A stretch of DNA of 55,639 nucleotides from NCBI GenBank assembly GCA_934555865.1, contig CAKTFI010000005.1, forward strand, positions 1 through 55,639, written 5' to 3'. Position 1 is the first letter of the stretch, and each line of letters starts with the position of its first letter. The position numbers were made by a program, and so were the translations under genes. Positions 41,537 to 51,700 of the stretch are shown piece by piece. This DNA is from an uncultured Christensenellaceae bacterium. GTDB taxonomy: Bacteria; Bacillota; Clostridia; Christensenellales; Christensenellaceae. Below the pieces are notes generated by a model. That model did no database searches and was not told the DNA's origin. It was given only the letters and a program-made list of their open reading frames with translations.

Positions 41537-41573
41537 AAACCCCGCGCGGACGGCCGCGACGGGGTTTTTTGTG
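41537..41573. terminator. Bidirectional terminator
   Basis: Stem AAAACCCCGCG/CGCGACGGGGTTTT (one bulge) with T-runs both ways, between the dnaB operon and the convergent solute-binding protein gene. The rest of the gap 41395-41596 shows nothing more. Confidence 0.82.
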
Positions 41574-41596
41574 TGCATGCATTTGCGGGGAGGTTC

Positions 41597-42460
41597 TTAG
41601 GAGGCGGAGTATTCCGAAAGCCCCCAGGTGTCGCGCAATTCAGCCAGCTTGCCGCTGGCGCGCAGGCGGGAGAGCGAGGTGTTGATGAGCGCGGTGACAT
41701 CGGCGTTGTCGCTCCATAACAGGAAGCGGTAGGAGGCGAAGCCGACCGGTTCCTCGATGCGGCGCAGCTCCGCAAAGGATTCCAGCTTATAGCGCGGGGC
41801 AATGAGCGCGGCGCAGTCCCCGCGGGACAGGGACGCGATCCCGTCCGGGTAGGAGGAGCAGAGGTGCAGGTCGACCGCGATCTCCAGCTTTTTGAACATG
41901 GAGGCGACAGCGGACTTGGTGATGTCCGAGCTCAATACACGCACGCGCTGATTGGTGAGCGCCCACAGGCTGTCGGCCGTGCTCTCCGCCGGGCAGAAGG
42001 CATACACGCTGTCCGTGAAATAGGCGTTGGACAGCGACAGCCCCTGCGTCTTGAGCGGGCCGCTCACATACATGCCGAGCGCGATGTGGATCTGCCCGGT
42101 TTTGAGGAGGTAGGACGCCTCCTGCGAGGAGATGGCGCGAAAACTCACCGCCTTCTCTGGGTATAGGTCGGAAAGCACGGCGGCGGCGACATCGCGTTCA
42201 AAGCCGGTCACTTCGCCCGCGTCGTCCACGGCGGCAAAGGCGCTCGGCGCGGCGATGCCCACGACGATCTCACTGAGGTCGGCAAAGGAGGCGGTCCCGG
42301 CCGAGGGCTTGCGGCGGGCGCGCAAAAAGACGACCCCGCCCACGACGAGCAGGACCGCCGCCAGGCAGAGCAGGACGCGGCGCAGCGTCAGTGCTTTTTT
42401 TAGCCTTTGCAGCAGCGGCCGGTGTTTTTTCCAGTAATATTGAAGCTTGAAAGGGAGCAT
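41597..42460 (-). CDS. Membrane-anchored family 3 solute-binding protein
   Basis: A 287-residue protein. A basic N terminus and one membrane segment (about 29-49) anchor it, with the rest outside. The outside part follows the amino-acid-binding fold: EIVVGIAAPSAFAAVDDAGEVTGFERDVAAAV at its start and RASGKLAELRDTWGLSEY at its end. No ABC permease or ATPase lies beside it, so it is an orphan binding protein or sensor. ATG at 42458-42460 follows AGGAGAAG at 5 bases. Confidence 0.84.
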   Translation of the reverse strand: MLPFKLQYYWKKHRPLLQRLKKALTLRRVLLCLAAVLLVVGGVVFLRARRKPSAGTASFADLSEIVVGIAAPSAFAAVDDAGEVTGFERDVAAAVLSDLYPEKAVSFRAISSQEASYLLKTGQIHIALGMYVSGPLKTQGLSLSNAYFTDSVYAFCPAESTADSLWALTNQRVRVLSSDITKSAVASMFKKLEIAVDLHLCSSYPDGIASLSRGDCAALIAPRYKLESFAELRRIEEPVGFASYRFLLWSDNADVTALINTSLSRLRASGKLAELRDTWGLSEYSAS

Positions 42461-42538
42461 GCGACTTCTCCTGTGTCCATTTACCAAGGGATGCCTCTAT
42501 TATAGCGGAGGGCGGCGCGGGGAAATGCAAAAAATATG

Positions 42539-43405
42539 TTACATTTCCGGGGGGGTCGCCCAGACGAGCGAGCGGGGTGTGTTTTGCAAGACGGCGCAGA
42601 ACTGCCCGGCAAAGCGCGGACGCGCGGTCTCGGCGGCGTCCTTGTCCGGATACACGCCGATGCACACGCTTCCGCTGCCCGTCATAAACGCGCCGAGGCA
42701 GGCCGGGTCCTCCCGCAGGCGGGCCAGCGTCGCGGGGATCGCGGGACAGAGCGCGGCACAGGCGTCCGTGAGCGCGTTGGCCGTGTGGGCGAGGAAGGCT
42801 TCCCCGTCGCCCCGAGCGAGCGCGGCGAGCACCGCGTCCACATCGCCATGCGCGCCGCCCACCCGGTCATAGGCCGCATAGGCCTGCCCCGCAGTCACAA
42901 AGCCGTCCGCCCGCACGGCGAGGTAGGCCGGGGAAAAGGCATTGGGCACGGGCGAGAGTTCTTCCCCGCGCCCGCGGCAGCGCATGCAGCCGCCATGCAG
43001 CAGGAAGCTGACATCCGACCCGATCTCTGCGCCGAGGCGGGAGAGCGCCTCTGGCGAAAAGGGGCGGGAAAACAGCTCGTTTAGCGCGAAGAGCAGCCCG
43101 GCGGCGTCGGCGCTGCTCCCCCCCATGCCAGAGGCAAAGGGGATGCCCTTTTGGATGCGCGCGTGGATGCCGCCCGCAAGGCCGCTTTTTGCGAAAAAGA
43201 GCCGGGCTGCAAGGAAGGCGGTGTTTTGCTCCTGTGCGACGCCGGGGCAGTCGATGCGGATGTCCGGCGCGGGGCGCAGAAAAAGCGTGTCGTACAGGTC
43301 GACGCTCTGCATCAGCGTGTCGACCGCGTGAAAGCCGCCGGGAAGGCCGCCCGTGATGTCCAAAAACAGGTTGATCTTGGCGGAGGCTTGGAGAATGTAT
43401 TCCAT
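42539..43405 (-). CDS. ispE: 4-diphosphocytidyl-2-C-methyl-D-erythritol kinase
   Basis: A 288-residue GHMP kinase. KINLFLDITG is motif 1, IPFASGMGGSSADAAGLLFA the ATP-binding motif 2, and GAFMTGSGSVCIGVY motif 3. It phosphorylates CDP-methylerythritol in the MEP route to isoprenoids. ATG at 43403-43405 has only a weak GGAATT site. It is divergent from the methyltransferase gene. Confidence 0.93.
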   Translation of the reverse strand: MEYILQASAKINLFLDITGGLPGGFHAVDTLMQSVDLYDTLFLRPAPDIRIDCPGVAQEQNTAFLAARLFFAKSGLAGGIHARIQKGIPFASGMGGSSADAAGLLFALNELFSRPFSPEALSRLGAEIGSDVSFLLHGGCMRCRGRGEELSPVPNAFSPAYLAVRADGFVTAGQAYAAYDRVGGAHGDVDAVLAALARGDGEAFLAHTANALTDACAALCPAIPATLARLREDPACLGAFMTGSGSVCIGVYPDKDAAETARPRFAGQFCAVLQNTPRSLVWATPPEM

Positions 43406-43480
43406 ATGCGAATTCCGATCTGTGAAAGTTGCCCCGGCAAGCCGCAGCAGGACTATTATAGCATAATTTCGGCAAAAGAT

Positions 43481-43508
43481 TTGTAAAAGTGCGCGGGTAT
43501 GGTAAAAT
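43481..43508 (+). promoter_or_regulatory. Promoter of methyltransferase-RluA pair
   Basis: TTGTAA (43481-43486), 16 bases, TAAAAT (43503-43508) preceded by TGG, an extended -10. Confidence 0.65.
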
Positions 43509-43552
43509 AGAGGGAAATCAGGACGGCCCGGCGGGCAGAGCGGAGAAGAGAA

Positions 43553-44413
43553 ATGTTTGTGGCAAGCGGCATGCAGGATTATCAATTGTACGACACCGGC
43601 GAGGGGATGAAGCTGGAGAGCTGGGCGGGCATCTGGCTTTCGAGGCCGGATCCGCAGGCGATCTGGAAAAAGCAATTTCCCGGGAAATGGGAAAAGGCAG
43701 CGGCCGTGTATCGCCGCAGCAGCGCGGGCGGCGGACACTGGGAATATAAAAGAAAGCTCCCCGAGCGGTGGGAGGTGGAGATCGGCGGGCTGCGGTTCTA
43801 TGTGCGTCCGACGGGGTTCAAGCACACGGGGCTGTTTCCCGAGCAGTCTTGCAACTGGGCGTTTATCCGCGAGCACACCGCCCCGGGCGACCGGGTGCTC
43901 AACCTGTTTGCCTATACCGGCGGGGCGACCCTGGCTGCTGCGGCGGCGGGCGCGGAAGTGGCGCATGTGGACGCGGCCAAGGGCATGGTCGCCTGGGCGC
44001 GGGAAAACGCGGCGCTTTCGGGGCTATCTGACCGGCCGATCCGCTATATCGTGGACGACTGCCTAAAGTTCGTAAAGCGCGAACAGCGGCGCGGTCGGCA
44101 GTATGAGGGGATCATCATGGATCCGCCGAGCTATGGCCGCGGCAGCGGCGGCGAGGTGTGGAAGCTCGAGGATTCGATCGCCGAATTGGTGGAGGAGAGC
44201 GCGAAGCTTCTAAGCCCGCGGGCGAAGTTCTTCCTCTTGAGCTCATACACGACGGGGCTGTCGGCGGTCGTGACGGGCAATTTGCTGGAACAGTATGTCC
44301 GAAGCCACCTGGGCGGGCACATCGAGGCGGATACGCTGGCCATCCCGGTGGAGCAGAGCCGCCTGTACCTGCCCTGCGGGACGACGGCGCGCTGGATGCG
44401 CGAGGAAGCCTGA
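43553..44413 (+). CDS. Class I SAM-dependent rRNA methyltransferase
   Basis: A 286-residue protein related to RlmI/RlmK-type 23S rRNA methyltransferases. GLRFYVRPTGFKHTGLFPEQ precedes the SAM motif VLNLFAYTGGATLAAAAAG (about residue 120); DAAKGMVAWARENAAL is motif II; IIMDPPSYGRGS is the catalytic NPPY-like motif. It should methylate a base in rRNA. It is coupled to the next gene: the stop codon and the following ATG are contiguous. Confidence 0.88.
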   Translation: MFVASGMQDYQLYDTGEGMKLESWAGIWLSRPDPQAIWKKQFPGKWEKAAAVYRRSSAGGGHWEYKRKLPERWEVEIGGLRFYVRPTGFKHTGLFPEQSCNWAFIREHTAPGDRVLNLFAYTGGATLAAAAAGAEVAHVDAAKGMVAWARENAALSGLSDRPIRYIVDDCLKFVKREQRRGRQYEGIIMDPPSYGRGSGGEVWKLEDSIAELVEESAKLLSPRAKFFLLSSYTTGLSAVVTGNLLEQYVRSHLGGHIEADTLAIPVEQSRLYLPCGTTARWMREEA

Positions 44414-45097
44414 ATGCGCATCCTGTTTGAGGACAACCATGTGCTCGTCGCGGTGAAGCCGCCGATGGTCCCGACGCAGGCGGACGCCTCGGGCGACGCG
44501 GACATGCTGAGCATGGTGCGCGAATATCTGCGCGAGACCTATCACAAGCCGGGCAATGTGTATGTCGGGCTGCTCCACCGCCTGGACCGCCCGGTGGGCG
44601 GCGTGATGGTGTTTGCCAAGACCTCCAAGGCGGCGTCGCGGCTGAGCCGGCAGATCCGCGAGGGCGGGATGCAAAAAGAGTACCTCGCCGTCGTGCACGG
44701 GCTGCCCCCGGCGGAGGGGCGGATGGAGGACTTCCTCTTAAAAGATGGCACGAAAAATAGGGTCAAGGTCGTGCGCGAAGGCACGCCCGGGGCGAAGCGG
44801 GCGGCGCTGTCCTTCCGGCGGGAGGCGGCGCGGCGGGACAGGAGCCTGGTGCGCGTCTTTTTGGAGACCGGGCGGCCGCATCAGATCCGCGTGCAGTTTG
44901 CCTCACGCGGATACCCCCTGCTTGGCGACATGCGCTATGGGCGCGGGGAAGGGGGCGGCATCGCGCTCTATTCGGCGGGGATCGGCTTTGCACACCCGGT
45001 GAGCGGCGAACGCCTGTTTTTCGCCTCCCGGCCCCGCGGCGGCTTCTTTCGGGAATTTTTGGAAAACGCGCCCGAAACGGGAAGCCTGTTTTTATAA
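44414..45097 (+). CDS. RluA-family pseudouridine synthase
   Basis: A 227-residue enzyme with the intact active site GLLHRLDRPVGGVMVFAK (catalytic Asp near 57) and GRPHQIRVQFASRGYPLLGD. It converts uridine to pseudouridine in rRNA or tRNA. No S4 domain is present, as in RluA/RluC-short forms. It directly follows the rRNA methyltransferase gene without a gap, suggesting that both modify the same rRNA region. It serves as a useful contrast to the broken homologue at 40027-41394. Confidence 0.9.
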   Translation: MRILFEDNHVLVAVKPPMVPTQADASGDADMLSMVREYLRETYHKPGNVYVGLLHRLDRPVGGVMVFAKTSKAASRLSRQIREGGMQKEYLAVVHGLPPAEGRMEDFLLKDGTKNRVKVVREGTPGAKRAALSFRREAARRDRSLVRVFLETGRPHQIRVQFASRGYPLLGDMRYGRGEGGGIALYSAGIGFAHPVSGERLFFASRPRGGFFREFLENAPETGSLFL

Positions 45098-45126
45098 AAA
45101 TCCTCGAAAATTTCGCAAGAAATTGT

Positions 45127-45154
45127 TTGAAAAGCGAAAACAATGTGATATAGT
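45127..45154 (+). promoter_or_regulatory. Promoter of small conserved protein gene
   Basis: TTGAAA (45127-45132), 16 bases, TATAGT (45149-45154). A near-palindrome ATTCCGAAATTTGGAAT follows at 45190-45206 in the roughly 90-base leader. Confidence 0.55.
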
Positions 45155-45251
45155 AATTGTAGGGGTTGTTAGGGAAATAAAGGTAGTAATATTCCGAAAT
45201 TTGGAATGGGTTTACCTCGAACGACCTAAAAAAGAATGGAGGTAGTTTTTA

Positions 45252-45485
45252 ATGAAAGTTAAAAATATTAAAGAACCCAAGAAGTTTTTTGAAGTGCTGA
45301 ACAGCTGCAAAGGGACGATCGAGCTTATCACTTCCGAGGGCGACCGGTTGAACCTCAAGTCCAAGCTGAGCCAGTACATCGCGCTTACGCAGATGTTCAA
45401 GGATGCGCAGATCGGCGAGATCGAGATCATCGTATCCGAACCGGAAGACATGAGCAAGATCATCGACTTCCTCGTAAGAGGCTGA
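45252..45485 (+). CDS. Small conserved clostridial protein (often mislabelled polyA polymerase)
   Basis: A 77-residue acidic protein: KFFEVLNSCKGTIELITSEG followed by LKSKLSQYIALTQMF. It matches a widespread short clostridial family sometimes annotated polyA polymerase, although it has no nucleotidyltransferase motif. Function unknown. TGGAGG lies 8 bases before ATG. Its unusually long, AT-rich leader suggests regulation. Confidence 0.8.
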   Translation: MKVKNIKEPKKFFEVLNSCKGTIELITSEGDRLNLKSKLSQYIALTQMFKDAQIGEIEIIVSEPEDMSKIIDFLVRG

Positions 45486-45501
45486 ACCCTGGTTTGGCAT
45501 G

Positions 45502-45525
45502 GGCCGCGTTTGCGGCCTTTTTTTT
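45502..45525 (+). terminator. Terminator of small conserved protein gene
   Basis: Stem GGCCGC-GTTT-GCGGCC with eight Ts. Confidence 0.9.
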
Positions 45526-45550
45526 ATGCTTTTTTTGCCCCCCGGGGCTA

Positions 45551-45559
45551 TGGTACAAT
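45551..45559 (+). promoter_or_regulatory. Extended -10 promoter of addB-addA
   Basis: TGG-TACAAT (TACAAT at 45554-45559) forms an extended -10 box. No clear -35 is present; a T-run lies in its place. Confidence 0.5.
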
Positions 45560-45582
45560 AAAGAAAACGAAAGGAGCGGCGT

Positions 45583-48500
45583 ATGCAGATCTTCTATAGC
45601 GCCCTGCCCGCGGCGGTGCAGGCGGCGTTTTATGCCCGGGTGCGGCGGGTACTCTCCCACGGGGGGCAGGCGATCGTGATCGTCCCCGCGCAGGCGAGCT
45701 TTCTGACCGAACGCGGGATTTTGGACAAGCTCGGCCTTGACGGGTTTTTGGACCTCGAGGTGCTGAGCTTTGAAAAACTCACCGAGCGCGTGGCGGCGCT
45801 CTCCGGCGGGCGCGCGGTGCAGACGCTGGACGCCTCCGGCTTTGCCATGCTTGCGAAATTGGCGCTGGCAGGGTGCGCGGAGGAGCTGTTGGTGCTGGAC
45901 AGCCGCGACCCGTCCTTGCACATGCGCGCGGCGGAACTCATCGCGTCGCTCAAGAACGAGGGCATCGCGCCAGAGGAGCTGGACCGCCTGGCGGACGAGG
46001 CGGCGGGCGGCATGCAGAAAAAACTGCGCGACATCGCATTGGTATACCGGCGGATGCAGGCGCTCGCCGGGGAGGATCTCTCCGACAGCCGGGACATGGA
46101 GCGCGCGGTGCAGGCGGAATTTGCCTCGACGCCCCTCGTGACCCGGCGCGAGGTGCTGGTGTTCGGCTTCGATGTGCTCCCGGAGCTGCGCATGCGGTCG
46201 ATCTGCGCATTGGCGGCGGCCGCGCGGGAGGTGTCCGTCTTTTCCGAGGCGGCGGAGGACGGCGTGCTGGACCGGCAATGGGGCAATCTCCGGCGGCTCG
46301 CGGCGATGGCGGAGCGCGGCGGCATCCCCGTGCGCATGCACGAAGTCCCGTCCCCCGCGGGCGGGGGCGAGGCGGCGACGCTGTTCCAAAACCTATATGC
46401 CTATCCCTGGCGCGCGCAGGCAGACGCCCCGGTGGACATCCGCCTGCTCTCCCTGCCCGACCGGGCGGAGGAGGTGCGCTTTGCGGCGGCGGAAATCCTG
46501 CGCTATACCTGCCGGGAGGGCGGACATATGCGCGACATCGGCGTCATTGTGGGCGATACGGCGGCGTATGCGCGGGCGGTGGAGCAGGTCTTTTCCGAGG
46601 CGGAAATCCCATTCTTTTTGCAGGGCAAGCGCAGTCTTTCAAAAAGCGGCCTGTGGGCGTGGATGAAGCCGCTGCTCGCGCTCTTGTACCGGGAAAACTG
46701 GCGCGTGGGCGAGGCGATGGCCTATGCCAAGAGCGCGCTTTCGGGGTATGCGGCAGAGGCGGACGGTCTTGTGCGGTATTGCCGGGAGCGCGGCGTGCGG
46801 GGGTATCAGATCAAAAACGGACTGGGCGCGGACGCGCCGCCCGAGATCGAGGCGCTGCGCCAGGAGATCTTTGCGCCGGTGAAGGCGCTCTGCGAACGGG
46901 TCGGGCAGGAGAACCTGAGCGATATTTTGCTCTCGCACATGCGGCAGATGGGCGTAGAGGAATGCCTCGCCGGGCAGGCGGAGGCGGCGGAAGCGGCGGG
47001 GCTGCTCCGCGAAAACCGATTCCTCCGGCAGGTATATCCCGCGGCGGAGGAGCTTTTGCAAAATGCGGCGCTGCTCGGGCGGCTGCCCGTGCGGGACTAT
47101 GCCGATGCGTTGGAGGCCGGGTTCGCCGCGCGGGAGATCGCGGTGCTTCCCCCGTCCACGGACGAGGTGGTGGTGGGCGACGCGATCCACGCCATCTGGG
47201 CGCGCAAAAAGCGGTTGTTCGTGCTGGGCATGAACGAGGGGATGCTCCCGGGCGTGCCGGACGAGGGCGGGCTCATCACCGGGGCGGAGGCGGAGGAGCT
47301 GCGCATGCGGCAGCCGCAGTTCCCGAGCAAGATGAGTTTTGCCGACCAGAAGGCGTATCTGCGCAAGAACCTGACGCTTGGCGAAAGGCTGTATTTTTCC
47401 TTTAACCGGCAGGATGGGCAGCCTTCCTTCCTCGTCGACCGATTGCAAAAGATCTTCCCGGCGATGCCGGTGGAGACGCTTGACCGCGTGCGCGTCCCGC
47501 ACCGGCGGGCGATGCTGGGCAGCCTGGCCGGGGAACTTCGCGCGGCGGCGGACGAGGGGGCTTTGCCCGGAGCGGCGACGGCGGCCTATTTTGCGGGAGA
47601 CGCCGCCCGGCTCGGGCGCATGCTGGCCGAGGTGTACCAAAAACCGGACATCGCGCCCATGAGCGAGTGGACGGCGCGGGCGCTATATGGCGCGCCGCGG
47701 GCCACCGTGTCGCGGCTGGAGGGGTATTACCGCTGCCCCTACCGGCACTTTGTGGACTACGGCCTGCGCCCGCAGGAGACGCGCGACTTCGGCGAGGACG
47801 CGATGCAGGCGGGCACTTATGTGCATGCGCTCCTCGAGGAATTCACGGCCGAAGCGCAGCGGCAGGGCGTGGACTTTGAATCGATGAGCGAGGCGCAGAT
47901 CGATGCGCGGCTCGGCGAGATCGCGGCGCGCCTGCGCGCCAGCCACAATTACGGCATCTTTTTGCAGAAGCGCTATGCCTTCATGGAAAAGCGCCTGCGC
48001 GAGGAGGCGGGGTATGCCATGCGGGCGGTGCGCGCGCAGTTTGCAGGGACGCGGGCGCGCGTCGCGGGGGAGGAGCTGTCCTTTGGCGGCGACATTTTGC
48101 GCATCCCCACGCGGTTTGGCATGCTCACCGTGCGTGGCAAGATCGACCGGGTGGACACCGCCCGGGGCGCGGAGGATCGTGAATACCTGCGCGTCGTGGA
48201 TTATAAGACGGGTGCGCGCCGCTTCAGCCTGTCGGATGTGTACTATGGCGTGGGGTTACAGCTCGTGGTGTACCTCATGGCGGCGGAAAACCGCCTGGCC
48301 GCGCTCGGACATCCGGCGGAACCGGCGGGCGGGTTCTACTTCTCTATCCGCCTGCCGTATCTGGAGGAGGACGAAGATGAGGGGAAGCGCCTTGCGGGCT
48401 TCCGCATGAACGGGTTTTTGCTCGCGTCCTATGACGCGGCGCGCGCGCTGGACGCGGGGGACAAGAAGCTTTTGAGCATGAATGCAGAGATCGACCCGGC

Positions 48501-48789
48501 GGAGGAACAGGTGCGCCTCGGCGACAATTGCTTTACGCGCGAGGAATTGCAGGACATTTTTGCTTTTGCGCGGCACAGCATCGTGCAGGCGGCGGAGCAG
48601 ATCTACGGCGGCAAGCTCGAGGTCTGCCCGCTCGAACAGGACGGGCGGATGCCGTGCGACAACTGCCCCTATGGCGCGGTGTGCATGCGGGACGCGGGCG
48701 GCACGCCGTCCAAGTGGGCGGCCAAGATGGACAAGGAAGAGGCGCTCTTGCGCATGCGCCGGGAAATGGAGGAAGAATGGGACGGGTGA
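45583..48789 (+). CDS. addB: ATP-dependent nuclease subunit B (AddB), no P-loop
   Basis: A 1068-residue AddB/RexB protein. The N terminus (MQIFYSALPAAVQAAFYARV) lacks the G-x4-GK-S/T that begins typical AddB, while the following IVIVPAQASFLTERGIL is conserved. The C-terminal nuclease domain has GTYVHALLEEF, VVDYKTG and GVGLQLVVY. Four Cys for a [4Fe-4S] staple are present: YRCPYRHF and the C-terminal C-x2-C-x5-C (CDNCPYGAVC). With AddA it processes double-strand breaks up to Chi sites. Its end overlaps the addA start by 13 bases. Confidence 0.92.
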   Translation: MQIFYSALPAAVQAAFYARVRRVLSHGGQAIVIVPAQASFLTERGILDKLGLDGFLDLEVLSFEKLTERVAALSGGRAVQTLDASGFAMLAKLALAGCAEELLVLDSRDPSLHMRAAELIASLKNEGIAPEELDRLADEAAGGMQKKLRDIALVYRRMQALAGEDLSDSRDMERAVQAEFASTPLVTRREVLVFGFDVLPELRMRSICALAAAAREVSVFSEAAEDGVLDRQWGNLRRLAAMAERGGIPVRMHEVPSPAGGGEAATLFQNLYAYPWRAQADAPVDIRLLSLPDRAEEVRFAAAEILRYTCREGGHMRDIGVIVGDTAAYARAVEQVFSEAEIPFFLQGKRSLSKSGLWAWMKPLLALLYRENWRVGEAMAYAKSALSGYAAEADGLVRYCRERGVRGYQIKNGLGADAPPEIEALRQEIFAPVKALCERVGQENLSDILLSHMRQMGVEECLAGQAEAAEAAGLLRENRFLRQVYPAAEELLQNAALLGRLPVRDYADALEAGFAAREIAVLPPSTDEVVVGDAIHAIWARKKRLFVLGMNEGMLPGVPDEGGLITGAEAEELRMRQPQFPSKMSFADQKAYLRKNLTLGERLYFSFNRQDGQPSFLVDRLQKIFPAMPVETLDRVRVPHRRAMLGSLAGELRAAADEGALPGAATAAYFAGDAARLGRMLAEVYQKPDIAPMSEWTARALYGAPRATVSRLEGYYRCPYRHFVDYGLRPQETRDFGEDAMQAGTYVHALLEEFTAEAQRQGVDFESMSEAQIDARLGEIAARLRASHNYGIFLQKRYAFMEKRLREEAGYAMRAVRAQFAGTRARVAGEELSFGGDILRIPTRFGMLTVRGKIDRVDTARGAEDREYLRVVDYKTGARRFSLSDVYYGVGLQLVVYLMAAENRLAALGHPAEPAGGFYFSIRLPYLEEDEDEGKRLAGFRMNGFLLASYDAARALDAGDKKLLSMNAEIDPAEEQVRLGDNCFTREELQDIFAFARHSIVQAAEQIYGGKLEVCPLEQDGRMPCDNCPYGAVCMRDAGGTPSKWAAKMDKEEALLRMRREMEEEWDG

Positions 48790-51700
48790 GCTATACCCCC
48801 GCGCAGCGGCGGGCGATCGAGGCGCGCGGCGGCGACATGCTCGTGTCGGCCGCGGCGGGGTCAGGCAAGACGAGCGTGCTCTCGGCGCGCATCGCCGCCC
48901 TTGTGGGCGAGGGCGAGGAGATCCGCCGCATGCTGGTCGTGACCTTCACCTCCAAGGCGGCGATGGAGATGCGCGGCCGCATCCGGCGGACGCTCTTTGA
49001 CGCGGCGCGGGAGCAGGACGCCCCCCACCTCGCCATGCAGGCAGAACAGGTTGATTCGGCGGACATCTGCACGATCCACAGCTTTGCGGCCAAGGTCATC
49101 CGCGAGCACTTTGCGGAGCTGGGGCTGGGCGCCGGGGTGCACGCGGCGGGCGAGGAGCAGACGCAGATTTACCGCGCCGAGGCGATGGAAGAGGCGCTTA
49201 CGGAGCTGTACGCGGCGGAGGACGCGGACTTTCTCTTGCTGCGCGACCGGTATTCCGGGCGGGACGATACACAGATTGTCGCAGAACTTCTGCGCGTGTA
49301 TTCGTATTGTATGAGCCGCCCGGAGGGACTTTCCTGGCTGGAAAACGGGGCCGTCCCGACGGAGGAAGCCTATCTCCGCGTCGTGGCGGAGCAGGACCAG
49401 GCGAGCCTGGGGCGGCTTTGCGATGCGCTTTCGGCCTGCGTCCGCCTGGGGGAGGAGGACGATTTCCCCGAGGTGCAGCGGCAAAAGGACGCGGAGGATT
49501 TGGCGCTGGCCGAGCGGCTGCAGGCGCTGTACGCGGCGGACGAGGCGGCCTATGAGGCGGCGCTCCGGGGCGCGAAGATCCCGGCAATCTCCCGCAAAAT
49601 CCCGGAGGGCGAGGGCAAGACGCGCTTGCAGGAGTATAAAAAGCAGGCGCGCGCGCAGCTGAAGCGATTGCAGGGCGCGCCCCCCACCGCAGCGCGGGAG
49701 CACATCCGGCGGGAGATCCCCTATCTGCGCGAGACCTGCCGGCAGATCGCGCGGGCGCTTTCCCGCTTTGCTGCGCACTATACGGCCATCAAGCGGGAGC
49801 GGGGCGTCATCGACTATGACGACATGCTGTCGCTTGCCTATGCCGCGCTTTTGCGGCCGGACATCGCGGCCTCCTACGACGCCCGGTATTCGCATGTGTT
49901 TGTGGACGAGTACCAGGACACCAACCCCATCCAGGAGGCGATGCTTGCCTGCCTGTCCCCCCGGGGCGGGCGGTTCTTTGTGGGCGACATGAAGCAGAGC
50001 ATCTACCGCTTCCGCCTGAGCGACCCGCTCATTTTCCGCGAAAAGATGGCGGAGGGCTCCGGCGTGGAGGTCGTGCGCATGCACGACAATTTCCGCAGCG
50101 CTGCGGGCGTGGTGGACGCGGTCAACTTCTTCATGCAGCGCCTTACAAGTCTGCACCTCGGCGAACTTTCCTATACGGCGGAGGAAGCCCTCGTGGCGGC
50201 GGCGCCGGGGGAAGGCGGGGCGGAGGTGCTGCTCACCCGGGCGGACGCAGCGCGGGACGCCCGCGAGGCCGCGGAATGGGAGGCCGAGACCATCGCCCGG
50301 CGCGTGGAAGAGCTTCTTTCTGAGCGCACGCCGGAGGGCACGCCCCGCTACCGGCAGGAGGATATCTGCCTATTGCTGCGCTTCATGGAGGGGTATGCGG
50401 GCATCTATGCCGAGGCGCTCTCGCGGCACGGGGTAGACATCCGCCTGAACACCGGGGCGGACAACTTCCCGGCGGCGAGTGAGATGTTTTTAAACCTCCT
50501 GCGCGTCATCGACGGCTACACCTCGGACATCGCGCTCTTGTCCGTTTTGAAGAGCTTTATGGGCGGCTTTGCAGACGCCGACCTTGCGCACATCCGCGCG
50601 GGCGCGCCCGCGGACAGCTTTTGTGAGAGCTTTCTTGCCTATGCGGCGGGGGAGGATGCTTTGGCGGAAAAGTGCCGCGCGTTCTGCCGAAAAATCGAGA
50701 CCTACCGCACCTGGGCGGCGGTGATGACGCTCACTGACCTATTGCTGCGGCTGAGCCTCGCCGAGGAATACGAGGCGCACCTGCTCGCCATGCCGGGCGG
50801 CGAAGCCAAGGCCAAGACCTTCCGCGACTTTTTGGACAAGATGCTCGATTGGGCGGCGGAGCGCACAGACCTGTTCGACCTGTTGGAATATACGCGGCAG
50901 GTGCTGCGCACGCAGGGCGGCTTCCCACGCAGCGCCGAGGAGGCGGCGGGCGCGGTGCAGATTTTGAGCATCCACGGCGCAAAGGGGTTGGAATTCCCCG
51001 TCGTCATCGTGGCGCGCATGGGCGCGCGGTTCAGTGTCCGTGACAAGCGGGCGGCCTTTTTGCTGCACGACCGGCTGGGCGTCTCGGCGGATGAGGTGGA
51101 CGAGGTGCACCGGCGCATCCATCCCACAATGCTGCGCGAGCTTGCGGAATATGCACAGCAAAAGGAGCAGCGTTCGGAGGAACTGCGCGTGCTGTATGTG
51201 GCGATGACGCGCGCCAAGGAGCGGCTCATCCTCTCGGCGGCGGTGCGCGCGCCGGAGGAGCGCATGGAGGCCCTGCGCGGCAAGACGCGGTGGTATGAAT
51301 TGTTGGATATGCCGAGCCCGCTGGACTGGGTGCTGGCGGCGGCGGGGGAGCTTCCCACATTCGGCGGGCAGGGCAAAGCGGGCGTGCGCATCCCCTGCCG
51401 CATCGTGGAGGGCGGCACAGGGGAAAACGAGACGGCAATCCCCCGGATGCTCGCGCAGTACCGCGTGCTGGAGGAAGCAGCGCAGATGCCGGCACAGGAA
51501 TTCTTGCAATATCCGTCGCAGGGTCTGCCTGTCAAGATCGGCGTCAGCACGCTGCTCCCTGAAAGCGAGGAAGGTGCGGCCATCCCCGCCTATACCGGCC
51601 GGGGGGACGCGGGCGCGCAGCTGGGCACGCTCATCCACCTGTTTTTGCAGCATGTGGATTTTGCGTCCGGGGGAGAGGAAGAATTGTCCGCGGCGATGGA

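Noticed and set aside
45252..45485. Annotation of the 77-aa protein as a polyA polymerase
   Set aside because: It is far too short and has no nucleotidyltransferase motif; the name is a propagated label.
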